A stretch of DNA of 64,000 nt, taken from Tamarix chinensis. Lineage: Eukaryota; Streptophyta; Magnoliopsida; Caryophyllales; Tamaricaceae. Each line of letters starts with the position of its first letter. Position 1 is the stretch's first letter. The position numbers and the translations under genes are program-made. Positions 44,974 to 58,700 of this stretch are shown piece after piece. Where the stretch lies: assembly GCA_030549775.1 (NCBI GenBank), contig CM060174.1:16541193-16605192 (forward strand). Direction: 5' to 3'. The notes beneath the pieces are model-generated. The model ran no database searches. It saw only the letters and a program-made list of their open reading frames with translations, and was not told the origin of the DNA.

Positions 44974-46085
44974 TTTCATAACTTGATAATTTTTACCAAG
45001 AACTTGATTTCATTAGAGAATCAATAATTAAAACAATTAAAACTCCTTTTTTCAAAACTTAATAAAAATAAATACAAAATAAGAAGAAGAAAAGAAAATA
45101 TAGCATAACTCAACCTTTTTTCTCAAATTAAATTTTCAAAGAGAAGGAAGTTAAGATCTTTAACTTTTCTCAAAATATTAATCCTTCCTTATTTGATAGA
45201 AACAAGGGTGAGCTTAGGCTAATATTAGGAGAAGAAGAAAAGGACAATGATTCAAAGAAAGGATGAGAAGATAATAGGAAAGCCTGTATTTTTCCCATTA
45301 AAAGGAAAAAAGTGAGGAAATGCCTAAAACTTAGGAAATTTTCTTGAGTTAAAGGGAGAGTATGAACAAGTGGTGAAGGAAAGTAGTGAAAATGAATAAA
45401 AATTGGAGTGTAAAGAAGAGTTGGGTTGACATATAAGTGGGGAAAAGAGAGAGAGAAGGATAGTTGACATTGGTTGACTATGGGGAACGAAAGTGTACAA
45501 TGGTAAATGATGAGAGTGAGGGAGATGGAGTGAAATTAGATAGATGGCATGGAGTATGTAAGTCAGGGAGGATGTAAAGAAATATGCACATAGCCATAGT
45601 TACCCAAAAAGAGAGGAAATTAAGGGAGAGTGAAAGAAGGTGAGAAATGCCACAAAAGTACTTTTAGATATTTTTTTGCTAAATAAATTCATAGAATGGC
45701 CTAAATAATGTAAACAAAATTCAAAACATAAAATATTAATATTATCACAAATAGATTCTAATTATAATTTTTCATAACCATTAGAAAGAGATTCAAAGCT
45801 AATATTAGAAAATGATCTAAAATTACAGGACAATTAGCCAATAGTTTCAAGAAAACTAGTTGACTAACTTGTTAAGGAATAAATGTGATAGTTTCTAAGC
45901 ATGCTAGTCAATTGATAAAGGTAGCTAGTTAGTGGTATGCCTATAATTCACATTCTAATTAGATTTTTATGCCTTTTTTTAAACCTTAGCTAAATTACTT
46001 CATATCAATATAATTTTAAATACATTCTAAAGAATTTTAAGACAGAGTATTAAGATATATGTTTATGTCCCAGGATTGATATTAT
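44974..46085 (-). repeat. Decayed subtype-B LTR-like block, right half
   Basis: This resumes the block interrupted at 29346. A purine-rich stretch (45060-45650) and a segment with ACTAGTTGACTAACTTG near 45850 mirror, inverted, features of 1-1180. No gene is visible. Confidence 0.4.
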
Positions 46086-46089
46086 CACC

Positions 46090-46863
46090 CCTCAAGTAAA
46101 CTAAATAAGAATGAAGTAAATTATTTTTATGGTATTTAGAACTGCTATAGTATGGTTGGTCTGTAGAGCCTTAGTGCATTACCTTACTGATGTACTATCC
46201 ATTATTGACAGAAAAGAGGAAAGTTGAGCCTTAGACTAGAGATCATAGATTTTAGCCATGCATATGGAGTCTGAGTTTAGGGAAGTACAGATCTTAGGGT
46301 CAAAAACAAATATACTACCATTATAGATAATTCATAACTAATCACCCGAGGAGAGATTGTAGAAGTGGTCAGATATGATGTAGAATTTTTAGCAGGAATA
46401 GCCACCATGAGTTTGAGTGTTGGGTTGCTATACGGGGCATAACCCATGAGGTCCTAATTTAGTAGGGATATTTTATTACATAAAAAAAATATAAACATCA
46501 GAGGGAACCAATTACTCAACACAATGCTTATAGTTTAGGATAGCCATGAGGAAATTACATTCATAATAGAGGTACGTAGGTATAGGGAAGGTATTTACAT
46601 TTTAAGTGTTATAAATCAGATCATTTAACGTAGGATCAATGAGGTCAATCTATATGATGTTGTACATACTATTAAATGGGACATGAAATCTTTTTTCATT
46701 GACAAACGGGTTATGATGTGTGATCTTTTCACTAGGTTACGTCTTAAGAGGTATCACCCCTTCACATAACTTTAAATTTATGTGTGCATGACTTCTTAGC
46801 TTTTCCTCTATCGGTTTTTTTTTTGTAATAATTTGGGGATAGAGTTCCTTTCAAAGTGATAGT
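46090..46863 (+). pseudogene. Ty3/gypsy gag-protease remnant
   Basis: The plus strand contains a gag-like end and a degraded CCHC knuckle near 46590-46635 (HFKCYKSDHLT, with canonical Cys, Cys and His and a lost final Cys). The following 200 bp has a weak protease-region look. Everything is interrupted by stops. It is followed at 46864 by an LTR start, TGTAATACCCCAATTTTC, consistent with a heavily deleted gypsy element whose 3' LTR is the next block. Confidence 0.45.
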
Positions 46864-48356
46864 GATGTAATACCCCAATTTTCTAAAAAAAATTATTATT
46901 ATAAAAAATGATAAAATTAGTTTAATGTTTCATTTATCAAATCTCTTTAACTCTAATTATGTTTGGTTTCGATTATTTAATCCTTCTTATGATTTTGAGT
47001 TATGTATGATTTTTTATTCACTTTTGGGAATCATACTTATTCTTAATAATTATAGATTCCTCATTTTTTTTATTCTATAGACTTTTTTGAGTCCCTGAGG
47101 CCTTTTTAAAACTTGAAAAGGAGATTTTGATGAGAAAACATTATTTAATACCTTTTCTCACACTTACTTGTGTTGTAAACAATGAAGCGACCATTATAAC
47201 CTATAAAAATTTAGAGATACCTATATTTTAGTATATTTGAGCTAAATATAAAATAAAAATTGTAAAAAATTATCTATAAATTTTGGGGTAAATTTTGTTA
47301 TTTTTAGGCATAATTAGGCCTAGAACTTAACCTTTTTCTAATCAAAACTTATCCTAACTCTCTTAAAATTTATCTTATCCCTTTAAAAAATCTAGATTAA
47401 AGTTGAGGAAATGTTTTCTAATCCAAGTGGAAATTTGATCTGCACCATCCCTCTTTTATTTATGTTATGATTATTTTTTATAATAATACTCATGAAAGCA
47501 CTTTTAATACCTTAAATGTCTCAAGGTAACTGAAACTTGTGCCAACCTTATTTCCTTATCTTATATTTTTTCCCTTTTATCCCCCATAATCAAATTCATT
47601 TCTTTTAATCTTTCATCCATTCTTCTAGGTCATTTACATGATTTTCTATTCCCCATCTTTAGTATTTGCTGTTATTTATTTTGATTAGGAATTTAGAGCT
47701 AATGGTTTGAGTAATTAAAGACTTTTTTTCTTAATATTCTCCTTAAATTCATAATTATTTCCAAGGAGAAATAATCCATTTTAACCTTGATTATTTCTTC
47801 CTCTTATTTTGATTTTCATTTTATATGTATTATTTTAAGGATTTTAATAATTTTTTGTGCTAGGGTTTTAAGAAGGAGAAAAGTGGTGATCTTAAGCTGA
47901 TTTTTATGCAAGCTTGGAGATAGGATATTAGTAAACTAAATTATACTAATATTCAATAGGAATTAAATGTTTCTAAACTTTTTTGTGGATTTTGAGATGA
48001 TTGTGAAATGGTACAATGTGTTCGTGTAATGTGCATGAGGCATCAGTGACATATATATTATGGTATATTAATCATATCTCATAATTGCATATGTTATTGT
48101 GCTTTAAGCATGTTTTTTGTTATTATATGATTTTGTGCAATGTGAGAACGTCTCATCTTTGAAATAAATATGATTTAAATAGTGAAAGGAAGCTGTATTA
48201 ATAATACTTTTGTAGATTATTATGTCTGGATCATAGAGTAGCATGAGGCATAAATGTATGGTGAGAATTAGGGGGGCCTGTGGGAGGATATTATGTTTTT
48301 GAAATGGGATTTTGGGTCTAAGATTAAGGAAAAATGGGTATCACACTTGGGTACTA
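46864..48356 (+). repeat. Truncated subtype-B LTR
   Basis: It starts TGTAATACCCCAATTTTCTA like the other LTRs and proceeds through AT-rich sequence to a C/T-rich middle (47400-47640) resembling 100-300. Only about 1.5 kb is present before the copia LTR at 48362. No gene is visible. Confidence 0.5.
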
Positions 48357-48361
48357 ACTAA

Positions 48362-48809
48362 TGTTGTAATAAGTTTTGTTAAAGAAGAACGTGGATTGAA
48401 AAATGATCCAAACCAAATTTGAATGAACAAGATTATAAAAAACTGAGTATTGAATCACAAAAAAAAATTGAGAAAAAACTCGATATATTTATTCGTGCTC
48501 TTATGTAATTACAAGATAATTAAAATAACCAACCAATCAATTACACAAGTCTACAATTATCTTTGAATGGATAATTTTATGGAGAATAAGAAGAAGAAGT
48601 TGGATTGCACATCATTGATGGCTAGGGTTTCTTCATGTCTTCTTTTATAGAAGAAAAAACCCTATAAAGAAAAACAACATGTTCCGGAAAAAAGAAAAAA
48701 ACATGATCTATGTTTAGTACCTCTATAAGAAACTCACAATTTTCCATCTATATGGAGTATTTGTGATGCATGACATGTAAATACCTCTATAAAAAACTGT
48801 GACCCAACA
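48362..48809 (-). repeat. Copia 3' LTR, about 448 bp
   Basis: Sense ends are TGTTGGGTCACAG and CTTATTACAACA, the usual TGTTG...CAACA of copia LTRs. Sense TATA-like TCTATAAAAGAAG is near 48645-48657. It lies directly after the end of the copia RNase H coding. The 5' LTR is not in the window. Confidence 0.7.
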
Positions 48810-48824
48810 AAGGTTCTCATGGCC

Positions 48825-51557
48825 TATGAACACCAATCAAGTTTGAGAAACACTAGAACTTACCCACGGTTAGTGGCTTTGTTAATATATCAATTTTATT
48901 ATCTAAAATACCCACTTTCTCCAATGTAGCATTGCTTATAATAACAATACCCCAGATAAAGTGATGCCTGATGTGAATTTGCTTTATTAAAAAATGAAAA
49001 GAATCCTGATTCTTTACTAAACATATAGCAATTAGGCTATCACCACGAATATCTAGATCACCATGACCAAACCCTAACTCTCACACTAAATTGAAAAGCC
49101 TCTGTCATAGTTAAATACTCTACCTCAGTAGTACACAAGACTGTCACCTCTTGAAAGAAGACCTCAAGCTAATAGCTGATCTACAATGAAAGAAACATAA
49201 CCATTGGTGGATCTCCTTTTATCGAGGTCTCCACCATAACTAGATTCCACAAATCCAATAAGTAAATCAGTCGATCTCCCATACTTAATACAAGATGATG
49301 TCATTCCCTTCATGTACCTAAATGCACATCACTGCTTTCTAGTGAGTTTTTTCCTAGATTCTCTATATATTGACTCACAATACTAACAGCTTGTGTAATA
49401 TCAAGCTGGATACAACCAATAATATTCGAATATGGAACAGTCATCATGAACTCTTCTTCCTCTTTGGATTTGGGAAAATTCAAAGTGGACAACTTGAAGT
49501 GATTATCCAATTAAATTCTTACCATCTTGCCATCCATCATATAAAACCTCTTCAACACTTTGTTCACATAGGACTCTTATGACAAGTACAAAAGCTTCTA
49601 CTCATGGTTTCTAATGATCTCCATGCTAAGGATTCTCTTTGCAGCTCCAAGATCCGTCATCTTAAACTCACTCTTCAACATTAACTTCACCTTATCAACA
49701 TCTTATATATATATTACTACAACAAGCATGCCATCTACATATAGCAAAAGATGCATAAATGAGCTGCTTTCCATCACCTTTAAGTACACATGTTCATCAT
49801 ACTCACTCCTAGAGAAACCATGCTCAAGCATAAATTGATCAAACCATTTTACCATTATATAGGAGACTACATCAAACCATATAATTACCACTTCAATAGT
49901 AACACATGATCATGCATCCCCTCAACTTCAAATCTATTAGGTTGTCACATGTAAATCTCCTCCTATAGAAAATGTAGGTTTAATATCCAATTGCTCTAAC
50001 TCAAAGTCATACATATCAACAAGCATAAGGAAGGTATAAATGGAAGTATTCCTAATAAGAGGATAAAATACCTTGTTATAGTCTAGCCCTAGAATTTAGC
50101 TAAATCCATGTGCAAATAAACGAGCCTTGTACATTGGTCACTCAACCTCTGGAGCTCCTTGCTTATACTTATACACCCACGTGCTATCAACAATATTTTT
50201 CTTCCTTATTGCCTTCATAAGTTCCCATGTTTGAATATTTAATAAGGATCCATCTCCTCCTTCATAAAAACACACCACTTAGTAGAATCAATATCTCAGT
50301 AGCCTTTGAGAAAGATGTTGGCATATGCACATCAACAACAATCACTATAATAGATAAAGCATAGACAACCAATTCTTCATAACTATACCTCATCAGAGGC
50401 TTAACAATCCTTCATCTTTTGCTTGGAGAAATGCCCATTTTATTTGCTTGCAGCCATGATCCACCCACATCAAGAATAATGGGTCTATCAGAATGGTTTC
50501 TTCCATCTAACTCAACCTCAACCTCCACCTAGCTTGAAGAATTATCTTGCTCGACCTCCTTAGAGAAACCATCACAAGACTTTGTCTTTTGGAGGAACAC
50601 AAACATATTAAAGGCAACATCCTTGCTAGTTAAGAACAGAGTTGTAGTTGGGGGTCATAACCTGTACCCCTTTAGTCTAGAAGTAAATCATGCAAGATAA
50701 ACTTCTTGGCTCTAGGCTTGAGTTTACCATCATTCATATAAAAATAAGTAGGGAAACAAAATACATTCAAATTAGAGTAATCAACAAGCTTACCAAACCA
50801 CAATTTCTCAGGTTTCTTTAGCTCAATGGATCAATTTGGTTACTAGTTCACCAATTATGATGCCATGTGAACTGCTTCAACCTAAAACTCTATACCAAGC
50901 CCTCAATATGATAACATGCATCAATCCTTCTCCAATAGGGTTCTATTCAGCCTATTAGCAACCCTATTTTTCTGTGGTATTCCAACATAGGTGCACTGTC
51001 TTGCTACCTAATAATCTTAGTAAAAATCAGTGAAACGTTGCTTAATGAACTCAATACCATTAGATGTTCTAAGATACTAACCTACTTCCTAATGTGCTAC
51101 TCTATCAAGGTGTTCTAGCATTTGAAAGCACCAAACAAATCATTCTTATGCCGTAACAAATAAATCCATACCTTTCTAGAGAAGTTATAAATGAATGAGA
51201 CCAAGTACTACAAACCACCTTTTGAAACTACTCTCATTAAAACCCTCAAATCTGAATGGATATACTAAAGATGCCCTCTCAAACTATGTTTAGCTATTGA
51301 ATATGTAATTCTCCTATGCTTACTAACTATATAGTACCTACGGAAGTCCATAGTACTTGTACTTTATCCATCCAATAGCCTTTTTTTAAGAGCTTAATCT
51401 AACCTTCGGTACTCATGTGTCCTAGTCTCATGTACTATAGTCTCGTAACATTCGAGTATCATAACCTTGGCTATGTCACAATAGTTATCCCCATAATAGT
51501 GGTATTTTCCAACTCAAATAATGTCTTGACCCACTTGCCCTTCATCAACACTACATC
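48825..51557 (-). pseudogene. Copia integrase - reverse transcriptase - RNase H, broken
   Basis: The integrase-like part (51557-50950) shows HSDLRVLMRVVSKGG and FIYNFSRKVWIYLLRHK. The RT shows WVYKYKQGAPEVE (near 50190-50150) and, in the open piece 49891-49703, FMLEHGFSRSEYDEHVYLK and LLLYVDGMLVVV, where canonical YVDD has become YVDG. RNase H and connection pieces are PYSNIIGCIQLDITQAVSIV (49510-49310), SSYGGDLDKRRSTNGYVS (about 49240) and HIRHHF. Stops and frame changes are abundant, so it is inactive. Confidence 0.85.
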
Positions 51558-53994
51558 TATAATACCCTAAAATTTTTAAAATCTAAAATTAAATATTTAA
51601 CCCTTTATTTAGAATAGTTTAACCTTAAATTATTAATTTATTAATTTTATAGACCTTTGATTTAAAAAAATAGATATAATTATTTAATAAATTAATACAA
51701 AATTTTTTTTATTTTTTATTTAAATAAACTCCCAAAACCATAATTTTTCAAAAATTATTTTCCTAAATTAATACTTTAAATTTTGGGATAAATCATTTTA
51801 ATATTTTTCCATTAGCCTAATTTCTAATCCTAACTCTAGAAGTTTTTTTTCCTTTTCCTTTTTTCCTTTTTCTTTCCTTTTCCTTCATTTTCCTTTTCTT
51901 TCTTTCATCTCTTCTTCTCCTTTAGGTTAGCCTGACCCTCTTCCTCTTTTTTTTTCTCCTTCTCTACCAAGCCAGCCTAGTTGCACCACCTTCTCCTTTT
52001 TTCTTTCTTTCTTTCTTTCCTTCATCTTCCTTTCTCCTTTGGGCCAGCCAACCTGTTTCCCCTTTCTCTCTCCTTACTCTTCCCTTCTTTTTTCCTTTCT
52101 TCGTTTTCCTTCCTCACTTATGTGTTGAGCCAAACATAGCCCCCTACAACATCGTATGTATCCTTCCTCAAACGCCTATAACTACTAGCCTACACCCATT
52201 CTACCCATCCCCTTCCTTACCATTTTAGGCCATGTATCTCCCCTGCATCCCTTCTTCGCAAGCCTTCCCCTTCCCTCTTCTGCCTCTTACCTACCACCCC
52301 TACCATTACAGCTAGTGTTCTTCCCCTATTCACCCACCTAACTCTACACCACACACCTCCCTTCTCTCATCTTCATTTTCTTCTCCTTCTCTTCTTCTTC
52401 TCTACCTCATTTCTCTTTATTAAGTTCCCTTCCCTCTTACACAATTATCGCTTCATTTCTCTCCCTCTTTCTCACATATTTTTCTTGCATTGCCCCTCTC
52501 TATAGTCTCCATCACTTAACCAGCCACCACACCAACCACTCTTGCCCCTACCTCCTCCTTGCACTACCCTAAGCAACCACTGCATGCCATCCTATAGGCA
52601 ACTCCAATCCTTTTCCTCTCTTTCTCTTGTTGACCTCCCATTGCACCACCACATTGTGCTACCATTTTACACCTCATCAGTAGCCACCGAAGCCTCCCCT
52701 TAGCTACCTGACACCACTCCCAACACGTCCCTACCTCACCTTGCCTAAAATCCCTTGCACCTCCTCTTTCTCTTGTCTTTCTTATCCTTTCTTCCTTTTA
52801 TTCCTCCCTTCTCTATACCCTCTTTCCACAGCCATCGCTACTGTCTTTGCAGCCCTTGAGCCACAACACTCCAACCTTTAACCACCATCTACACCTTACC
52901 TCACCCCTACACTCAATAGCCAGTCCAACACCCCTCCATCACTCTCCTCAACCCCCTTACCCAAGATCTTTCCCCTTTATTCATTTCTCCCTTCCACCTC
53001 ACCTTTAAGTGCATGGCATGCTCACACTACATGAGGAGCGTAAGTATGTTGCCTAAATTTGAGTATAATCTTAGCTAATTTAGAGGCATAGTATAGTTTT
53101 GTAATAATATATTTTTAATAAGTGTTTTAATAAAATCATCCTCATGCTTATGTAATAATAATATGTTACTTGTGAAATTAGTTTTAGGTATAATTTTTAC
53201 TATTGGAGCTTAAGCATTTTAAATTGGGATATCGATTAAGTTTTGTTCTTGCTAGAAATAAGATAATCGTTATACTCTACAAAAATGTATGGATTATTGT
53301 ATGTTAGCACATTAAGTTTTTTGGTATGTGTTTCATGTAAATATGATGTATTATTATCAATCCCATGATTATTATGTTATCTTATATATGATTTAATATG
53401 GGTGAAAGGGTGACTAAGATAAAGGGGTTGATGTTGATAATTGATATTATTTATATATGCATGCTATGCTAAGTAGGAACACTGTAGTAGAAATAATGCT
53501 AATATGAGCCCTAAGGGAAAATTGATTATTTTGACACATCATGATATTTAGAGCTAAATGAGATGCTTAATGTGTTATGTATGATGTTAAGAATGGATGT
53601 GGAAGTTTGGTAGACTATAAATCTAAGTTTCAGAAGAAATATCCATTTTTGATGGCCTAAGGGTAATTTGTTAATTTTAAGGTATGGTGTTGATTATCTT
53701 AATAAAAATGCATGCTAAGTACTATGTGATGTTCTAAGGGTATTTTCGTAATTTTTCATTTCTATGGGAGTGACCAAGATAAATATGTATGGTAAGTGAT
53801 AATTTGTGCTAAGATTAATAATAAGGATTTTGTGGTGTTAATAATGCATATTGGGTATAAATATCAATATTTTATATTCTAGGGGTATTTTAGTAATTTT
53901 ACATATTTAATGGGAGTGACATAAATAAGTATGCATGCTAGGTGATAATTTGTACTAAGAATAATAAAAAGGGTTTTGTGAAGTGAATAATGTA

Positions 53995-54765
53995 TGTTGG
54001 GTAGGATTATTAATAATAAATGGTCTAGGGGCATTTTAGTAATTTGGCATATGTAATAGGATTTAACTTAATAACCATGCAAGATAAGTGGTAATTAGCG
54101 CAAGTGTGATAATAGGGGTTTATGGTGATAATGATGCATGTGGGGTATGATTATTAATATTAAATGACCTAGGGGCATTTTAGTAATTTTACATGTAAGA
54201 GGGGCATTTTTGTAAATTTATAAGTCAGAAGGGTATTTTAGTAGTTTTGCAAGTAAAAAGGGCATTTTGATAATTTTACAAGTAAGAATGGGCATTTTGA
54301 TAATTTTGCAGGTAAGATGGGGATTAGTCTAACAAACATGCAAGGTAGGTATAAATTGATGTTAAACATGATAATAATGGTTTATTGTCCTAGTGTCACT
54401 TACTTGAGCATAATATTTAATAAAATATGGTATAGGGGTATTTTGAGAATTTTGCATGTAAAAGGGCTGTTAATTTAATAAACATGCATGGTAAGTATAA
54501 TCGATGTTAAAGATGATAATATGGGACTATTATCTTAATTTTACTTATTTAAGTATTCAATAAATTATGGTCTAGAGGTATTTTGGTAATTTTGCATGTA
54601 AATTGGGGGTTGGGCTAATAAATTTGCTTGAAAGGAATAATTAATGTTAAATATGATGATAAGGGTTATAACCTTAATATCACCTATTCAAGCATGATCA
54701 TGAATATTATAAAACCTAGGGGTATTTTAGTGAATTGAAGTGTATCATAATTAATATGCATAGTT
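53995..54765 (+). repeat. Diverged tandem repeat around AGGGGCATTTTAGTAATTTT
   Basis: At least eight copies of the motif occur at variable spacing (about 30-150 bp), usually followed by GCATGTAA and an AATAAACATGC segment. The inverse motif is tandem in the LTR at 10740-11240. The rest of 53040-53990 and 54770-55600 is AT-rich LTR sequence without a gene. Confidence 0.7.
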
Positions 54766-55604
54766 TAGGGTTAAATGGGTAATTTAGTGTATGTTATGAT
54801 GTTATTTTCATAAACATGCAAGAGGTACCTTAATTATTGATTATACATGAGAATCTATGTTGGTTGTTTTGGAAGTTGATATTAAGGTTTATGTGTAAAA
54901 TGATCATTTGGTATGTAGGGTAATTTAACTTCATAATCAATAGTATAACTATGTTATGTTACTCTCTTATGGAATGTTGATAAATACAAATGAATTATGT
55001 GTTGGAGGTGGATGATAAGAGGGAGCCTTAGCCTTAGGAGTATTTTGGTCATTTTTGACCTAAGGTGCCCAAATGTGAGCATTGTAATCTAGGATGGCCT
55101 TAGTAAACTACCTAAGTTACCATTAACAATAATCCTAATTGATTTTTATTACTTCATAATAATGAAAACAAATAAAAATGGTTATGTATATGATTAATGT
55201 ATTTCTCATGGTCACCTTAATTAAAGATACTAATACTTAAAGTGAAAGACCTTGAGATCAAGAATAGTGGCTCTTTAGGAGTTTCTACCTTAAAGATGTG
55301 GTTTAGCCCACGATTATTCTAATATTTGATGGTGTGCCTTAGTGCCCCAACTAGGCTTTATATCTTACTCTATTTAACTCTACAGACCTACTTAGGGGGT
55401 ATGCATACTTATTGATTAGATATCCTTATTTGTAGGATATTGTGTGTCTTCATGCACTAGTGTGACCAGGGCACTTTTACGTCCTTGGGTTAATATTTGG
55501 TAGGATATTGTGCTACTCTTATGTACTAGTATGACAAGTGTACCAGAATGGAAAAACACTAATCACTTATATGGAGCACGAAGCAGGTCAGGACGGTGTA
55601 TAGT

Positions 55605-55755
55605 ATATGTACCAGTCCACTAGTTATAATAGTGGTTAAGAGCATTCTACCCCAAATTATATCATATTTACTAGGCCATCAATTATAATAGTGGTCAAGA
55701 GTATTATGTCCTAAATGATATCATGTGTAATGGTCCACCAGTTATAATAGTGGGA
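55605..55755 (+). repeat. Diverged CCACCAGTTATAATAGTGG boxes
   Basis: Three units (near 55615, 55672 and 55733) are the inverse of the CCACTATTAT...GGTGG boxes in the minus-strand LTRs, at the corresponding position near the sense 3' end. Confidence 0.75.
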
Positions 55756-57479
55756 TCTTCGAACCTAAGTGAATATAATTTGAGAGATGATTAATATCTT
55801 AACTAATGTCTTAAGTCTAGTTAATAATGAAACAACTATTATGACCTATTGATATGATATGGTAGTAGCCTTGGTTCATGCCTTTGAGTTGAGTGGTGGA
55901 ATGCATTGGTTGGGTATGATATTGGCTATCTAATTATACAACAAAGTGCTTTACTTAGATGCTCCCTTGGTAAGTTATGTTATTTTTAAGGGAATGAACC
56001 TTTGTGACATATGATCTTGATGCATGTGGCCGTTCTAATGATTATAATATTTTAGTCTATATATGTGTAATTTATTATTCATGTATTTGATGTGTGGTAA
56101 TTTATGTGTTGCATATGGGTCCTTCCTTCTAGTCCTGTATAAAAGTTACTTAGTACCATAGTACTAAAGGGTTTCTTTCATGGCCCCCAACTTATTCAAA
56201 GGGTAGTGGCCACTACAGGTTAGCTTGCAAGCACTGTCTAGGATTTATTCTCAGGTTAAGAGCATAGGACTATCTTGGACGATTTCAGTGTTTTCCTTTA
56301 AACTTTTATATTCCCTTGTTCAATGATTTTATTCTGCCACCACTATTAGTGGATTTTAATTATTTTAATTTAACTATTGTGCTACTTTGTTTTATATCTA
56401 TAATCTCATATTTGTGTAAAGTATCTTTTTAGCCTTATTATTTGGTACTAGAACGGTGGAGGAAAATCGATCTGGTACTAAGTGTAGTAGCAGCATCCTC
56501 AAAATTTACCATTTTTGCTTCCGCTTAATTTTTAAAAATGAAATTCTTTAGTAATGAATTTTTAGGATGTTATAAGTGAAATACCTCAAAATTTTAATCC
56601 TAGAAATTTTAGCTAAATAAGAATTTATTAGAAAAATTAATTAAATAAATTATTTTATTAAAATATAGGGAGCTATTTAGGGACAATCAAGGAGAAAAAT
56701 GATAAATAGGTTAATTAGGAAGAATTAGGGAGTAATGATAATTTATATGGGATTAAAAGAAAAATTATCCAAAATAGTCTAAATTAAGCCAAAAAGAAAT
56801 TAATTATCATCTTATAAATATTATTATCCTAAATAACCCAAAAATACCAAAATACCCAACCGAGTGAATTCTGGGAATGTTACCGCCACACTTAGTACCA
56901 GACCGATTCTCTCCAATCGTTCCAGTACCAAGTGCTAAAGCTAAAGAAAAGATTTACGTTAAATTCAAATTAACAATTCATAAAAGAATTCAAAAGATCA
57001 TACAACAAAATCAGAGTACAAGAAATTAAGAGTTAATTACAATACCCTTGAAGTTTCAAATAACACTTGTAACTTCTAAATAGAAATAAATTTAAACAAG
57101 ATAAAACCCGATGGGTTAAATTCCGGATTGCCTACTCACTCAAGTCAGGCCTGCCACCCCAAAACAGTCTCTGATCTTAAACCTACAAAAGAGGTCTGCT
57201 CCCCACCATCAGTGGATCATCACAGGACCCACCAACCAAGGTAGTATCAGTACGGGTCCAGTACTGAGTAAGGTGACTTGATCACTAAGGCCAACACACA
57301 AACACATAAATCATGCAGAACATAGAAGGGCATAATTACCAACACAATGACATAAGGTGCTTACGACCATCCAAGTAAGAGTACAAGGCCCGATTGTAGA
57401 CTGGATTAATTTTTAAATTAATCTCTGATCAGAACTCATTTCACACCATAATTTTTATTAAGTCCAAACGAGTACGGGA

Positions 57480-57835
57480 ACCCCACTATTTTAGCCGGTG
57501 GATTGGTCGCGAGGGTAACATACCCTGCCACTATTTTAGCCGGTGGATCTGTCGCGAGGGTAACATACCCTGCCACTATTATATGTCGGTGGATCGGTCT
57601 GGCCCCTTCTCGCACGGTGTTCCACTGTAAGTAATTAGTATCTTTCCCATGTCTTAGCAACTGTAGGGTTTGATTTTGTTGAGCTCGGGATCCCCCACTA
57701 TTATTGCCGGTGGATCAGTCACGAGGGTATATGCCTTGCCACTATTATAGCCGGTGGATCCGTCGCGAGGGAAATATTCCCTACCACTATTATGTCGGTG
57801 GATCGGTCTGGGCCCGGCTCAACATCTTTCACTTT
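57480..57835 (-). repeat. CCACTATTTTAGCCGGTGGA tandem boxes
   Basis: Six units share CACTATTNTAGCCGGTGGAT and a GTCGCGAGGGTAACATACCC spacer. They are in two groups split by a TTCCACTGTAAGTAATTAG segment, as at 21265-21700. Confidence 0.88.
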
Positions 57836-58189
57836 ACGTGATTAATGTCTTAAGTATCTTATTCAAAGGATTTCACCCTGGACATGCACGAATCATTAAC
57901 TCATAAATTACATATTCATCATCATACTTTATTCACCAATTACACATGTGCTACCACCAAACCCTAGACATGCACCACATACCCTAATTGACCCCCACAA
58001 CCATAGTCAATCACTCCAAACCCTAATTCAGTCACCTCCATACCCTTATAATGTCTTACGTATTATTTTTCACCCAAAAAATTTAAACACCCAAATAACT
58101 CTTCTATTTCCTCCCTTACATCCCAAATCAACTTTTCACACGTAAATTTCACTTCCATGCAAACACTAATCTTTCCATGCAAACCTTCG

Positions 58190-58400
58190 AACCTTTTTCA
58201 TGTAAACCCTAAAATTCCACATGAAGCCCTAAATTCAACCATGCAAACCCTATTACCACCATACAACCATCAATATCACCATGTAAATCCTAATACCACC
58301 ATATAACTATAATTACCACCATATAAACCTTAATATCATCATACAAACCCTAATACTAACATACATCCATTAATACCACCAGGCAAACCCTAGATTCTGT
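58190..58400 (-). repeat. ACCACCATGCAAACCCTAAT short tandem repeat
   Basis: About nine diverged units of roughly 20 bp, homologous to 22200-22360. Confidence 0.75.
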
Positions 58401-58621
58401 CATACAAAACCGTAAATTCAATCCATCCTCCTTTTTCATCCTTCCTCTCACACAAACCACATCGACTTCCTCACATACACAACACATATCATCATACATA
58501 ATTAATACACATACCATGCACAACATACTTCAACTCCAAGTCATACCACATATAAAATATTTAATTATAATAAACACTAGATATATAACATGCGAAACAC
58601 ATAATACACATAAGCACATAA

Positions 58622-58700
58622 AAGGCCTTAGCACTCCTTACCTAAAACGACACCAGTCTTGGAGCACGCTCCTACTCCTCCTTAGGGCTTTGACTGGTTT
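58622..58700 (-). promoter_or_regulatory. Conserved LTR block with splice-donor-like AGGTAAGG, second copy
   Basis: Sense sequence includes GTAGGAGCGTGCTCCAAGAC and TTTTAGGTAAGG, closely matching 23098-23176 and 63510-63570. It lies about 1.3 kb downstream of the TATA box in this LTR. Confidence 0.55.

Larger units (their letters stand above)
48362..51557 (-). mobile_element. Ty1/copia retrotransposon remnant, minus strand
   Basis: Minus-strand order is integrase (51557 to about 50950), reverse transcriptase (about 50250-49650), RNase H (about 49510-48825) and 3' LTR (48809-48362), the copia gene order. Gag, protease and the 5' LTR are not seen because the element is cut at 51557 by a giant LTR. 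All frames are broken. Confidence 0.85.
51558..56574 (+). mobile_element. Giant LTR, 5017 bp, no internal region
   Basis: It starts TATAATACCCTAAAATTTTT and ends TTTTTAGGATGTTATA, inverted repeats in which the terminal TG/CA have become TA/TA. It has an AT-rich start, a C/T tract (51840-52030), a C-rich leader (52140-53020), AT-rich sequence with an amplified AGGGGCATTTTAGTAATTTT motif (54000-54760), diverged TTATAATAGTGG boxes (55610-55760) and a TACTAAGTGTAGTAGCAGC end. Flanks ACATC and AGTGA do not match, so no target duplication is visible. It cuts the copia element. Confidence 0.7.
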
